DNA of 6,901 nt. Origin: an uncultured Rhodobacter sp. (GTDB taxonomy: Bacteria > Pseudomonadota > Alphaproteobacteria > Rhodobacterales > Rhodobacteraceae). Made by a program: the position numbers and the translations under genes. The stretch covers positions 1 through 6,901 of the forward strand of contig CALGTJ010000703.1 of the NCBI GenBank assembly GCA_937901435.1, in the 5' to 3' direction. Positions 6,056-6,901 of the stretch are shown piece after piece. Under the pieces are notes generated by a model, which was not told where the DNA came from, did not search any database, and saw nothing but the letters and a program-made list of their open reading frames with translations. The stretch's first letter is position 1. Each line of letters starts with the position of its first letter.

Positions 6056-6901
6056 ATGAGCTTCCTCAGCATCAAGAACCTCGGCGTCAGCTTTGCCACT
6101 CGAAAAGGGCCCGTCAGTGCCGTGCGCGATGTCAGCCTGACGTTGGAAAAGGGTGAAACCCTTGGCATCGTGGGGGAATCCGGTTCTGGGAAATCTGTCA
6201 CCTCCTATGCGTTGACCCGCATCCTTGACGCGGGCGGCAGCATCACGGCGGGCGAGATCCGGTTTGACGGGATCGACCTGCGCGCGGCCACCAACCCAGA
6301 GATGCAGGACATTCGCGGCCGCGAGATTTCGATGGTCTTCCAGAACCCGCGCGCCGCGCTGAACCCGATCCGCAAGGTCGGTCATCAGATCGAGGACGTG
6401 CTGCGCCGCCATTCCCGAGCAACCCGCTATGACGCCCGCTCCAAAGCCATCGAGGCGCTTGAGGCGGTCCGGATCAAGGACGCCGCCGCGCGCTATGAGC
6501 CTATCCGTTCGAGCTGTCAGGCGGCATGTGCCAGCGCATCGTCATCGCAATCGCGCTGGCCTGTGACCCCCGCCTGTTGATCGCGGATGAACCAACAACA
6601 GGCCTTGATATCACGACACAAAAGGCCGTGATGGACCTGATCACCCAGCTGTCGCGCGACCGGGGGATGAGCACGCTGCTGATCACCCACGACCTTGGCA
6701 TGGCGGCACAATATTGCGACCGGATCGTGGTGATGAAGGACGGCGAGTTGGTCGAAGAGGGCAGGCCCGCGACCTTGTTCGCGCAGGCCAAACACCCCTA
6801 CACGCGCAAACTCGTTGCCGCGACCCCGCGCAAAGGGGCCAGTATCCGCGAGTTGCTACCCGCGGAGGCGCGCAAACCGTTGAAACAGTATATCCCCGGT
6901 G
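6056..6901 (+). pseudogene. DppD-like peptide/nickel-type ABC transporter ATPase, frameshifted and cut by the window edge
   Basis: This is the cytoplasmic ATP-hydrolysing subunit that would drive the transporter. From the ATG at 6056 the frame encodes Walker A GESGSGKS at residues 40-47 and a Q-loop with Gln96 in VFQNPRAALNP, up to RYE148. The next codon lacks one base: GAG CC TAT (6497-6504). The original frame then ends at TGA 6578-6580. In the other frame, from 6502, the protein resumes as YPFELSGGMCQRIV, with the ABC signature at 6514-6534, Walker B LLIADEP with its Glu at 6589-6591, TTGLD, the switch His at 6688-6690 (ITHD), and the HPYTRKLVAATP segment typical of peptide-type ATPases; it stays open to the edge. 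GAG GCC TAT (E-A-Y) would restore it. A GTG at 6041, overlapping the previous stop, is an alternative start. As written the product lacks Walker B and the signature and could not hydrolyse ATP; a sequencing error is equally possible. Confidence 0.88.
6497..6504 (+). other. Site of a -1 frameshift in the ATPase gene
   Basis: The upstream frame reads CGC TAT GAG up to 6499 and the downstream frame reads TAT CCG TTC GAG from 6502, leaving two bases (CC) between them. One G missing from an original GAG GCC would explain it. No slippery heptamer is visible here, so programmed frameshifting is unlikely. Confidence 0.82.

Noticed and set aside
6497..6504. Programmed ribosomal frameshift in the ATPase gene
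   Set aside because: There is no slippery heptamer or downstream stimulator that I can see, and ATPases of this family are encoded in one frame.
5375..6580. Long plus-strand open frame of 401 codons that looks like a fusion protein
   Set aside because: Its first part is an out-of-frame shadow of the DppC-like gene; only the part from about 6041 is the real ATPase frame. It is open across the junction by chance.
1..6901. CRISPR array, insertion sequence, tRNA or phage element
   Set aside because: No regularly spaced repeats, transposase-like frames, terminal inverted repeats or tRNA-like cloverleaf were found; the only direct tandem repeat is the 15-base duplication inside the permease gene.

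Overview
The window looks like chromosomal DNA of an alphaproteobacterium, most likely of the Rhodobacterales/Roseobacter group. This is inferred from the GC-rich coding sequence, the Tat-type signals on both transport binding proteins, and the overall style of the proteins. It carries parts of two ABC uptake systems of unrelated families with a LysR-type regulator gene between them. There are no RNA genes, CRISPR arrays, insertion sequences or phage genes.

Layout. Bases 1-141 (minus) hold the first 47 codons of a BMP-type (nucleoside-family) ABC permease. Bases 151-1290 (minus) hold the BMP/PnrA-like binding protein gene, broken by one in-frame amber codon at 745-747. Bases 1291-1485 are non-coding: a leader with alternative hairpins, a promoter with an embedded LysR-type operator, and a probable terminator for the regulator gene. 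Bases 1486-2388 (minus) encode the LysR-family regulator. Bases 2389-2522 are a divergent control region with a second copy of the operator/promoter module. From 2523 to the right edge (plus) runs a tightly packed peptide/nickel-type (Dpp/Opp family) ABC operon: Tat-exported binding protein, DppB-like permease, DppC-like permease, and a DppD-like ATPase that has a -1 frameshift near 6500 and runs off the window.

How it fits together. The two transporter operons are preceded by almost the same 41-base module, each copy pointing toward its operon: a 17-base palindrome with the LysR T-N11-A signature, a 13-base unconserved spacer, then CTTAGCAT. The simplest reading is that the LysR protein controls both transporters, and probably its own gene, in response to one compound or a related set. 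The substrates cannot be read from the sequence.

Each transporter system carries one lesion caused by a single base change (nonsense in the BMP gene, frameshift in the ATPase). The downstream reading frames are otherwise intact, so these are either very recent mutations or errors in the sequence.
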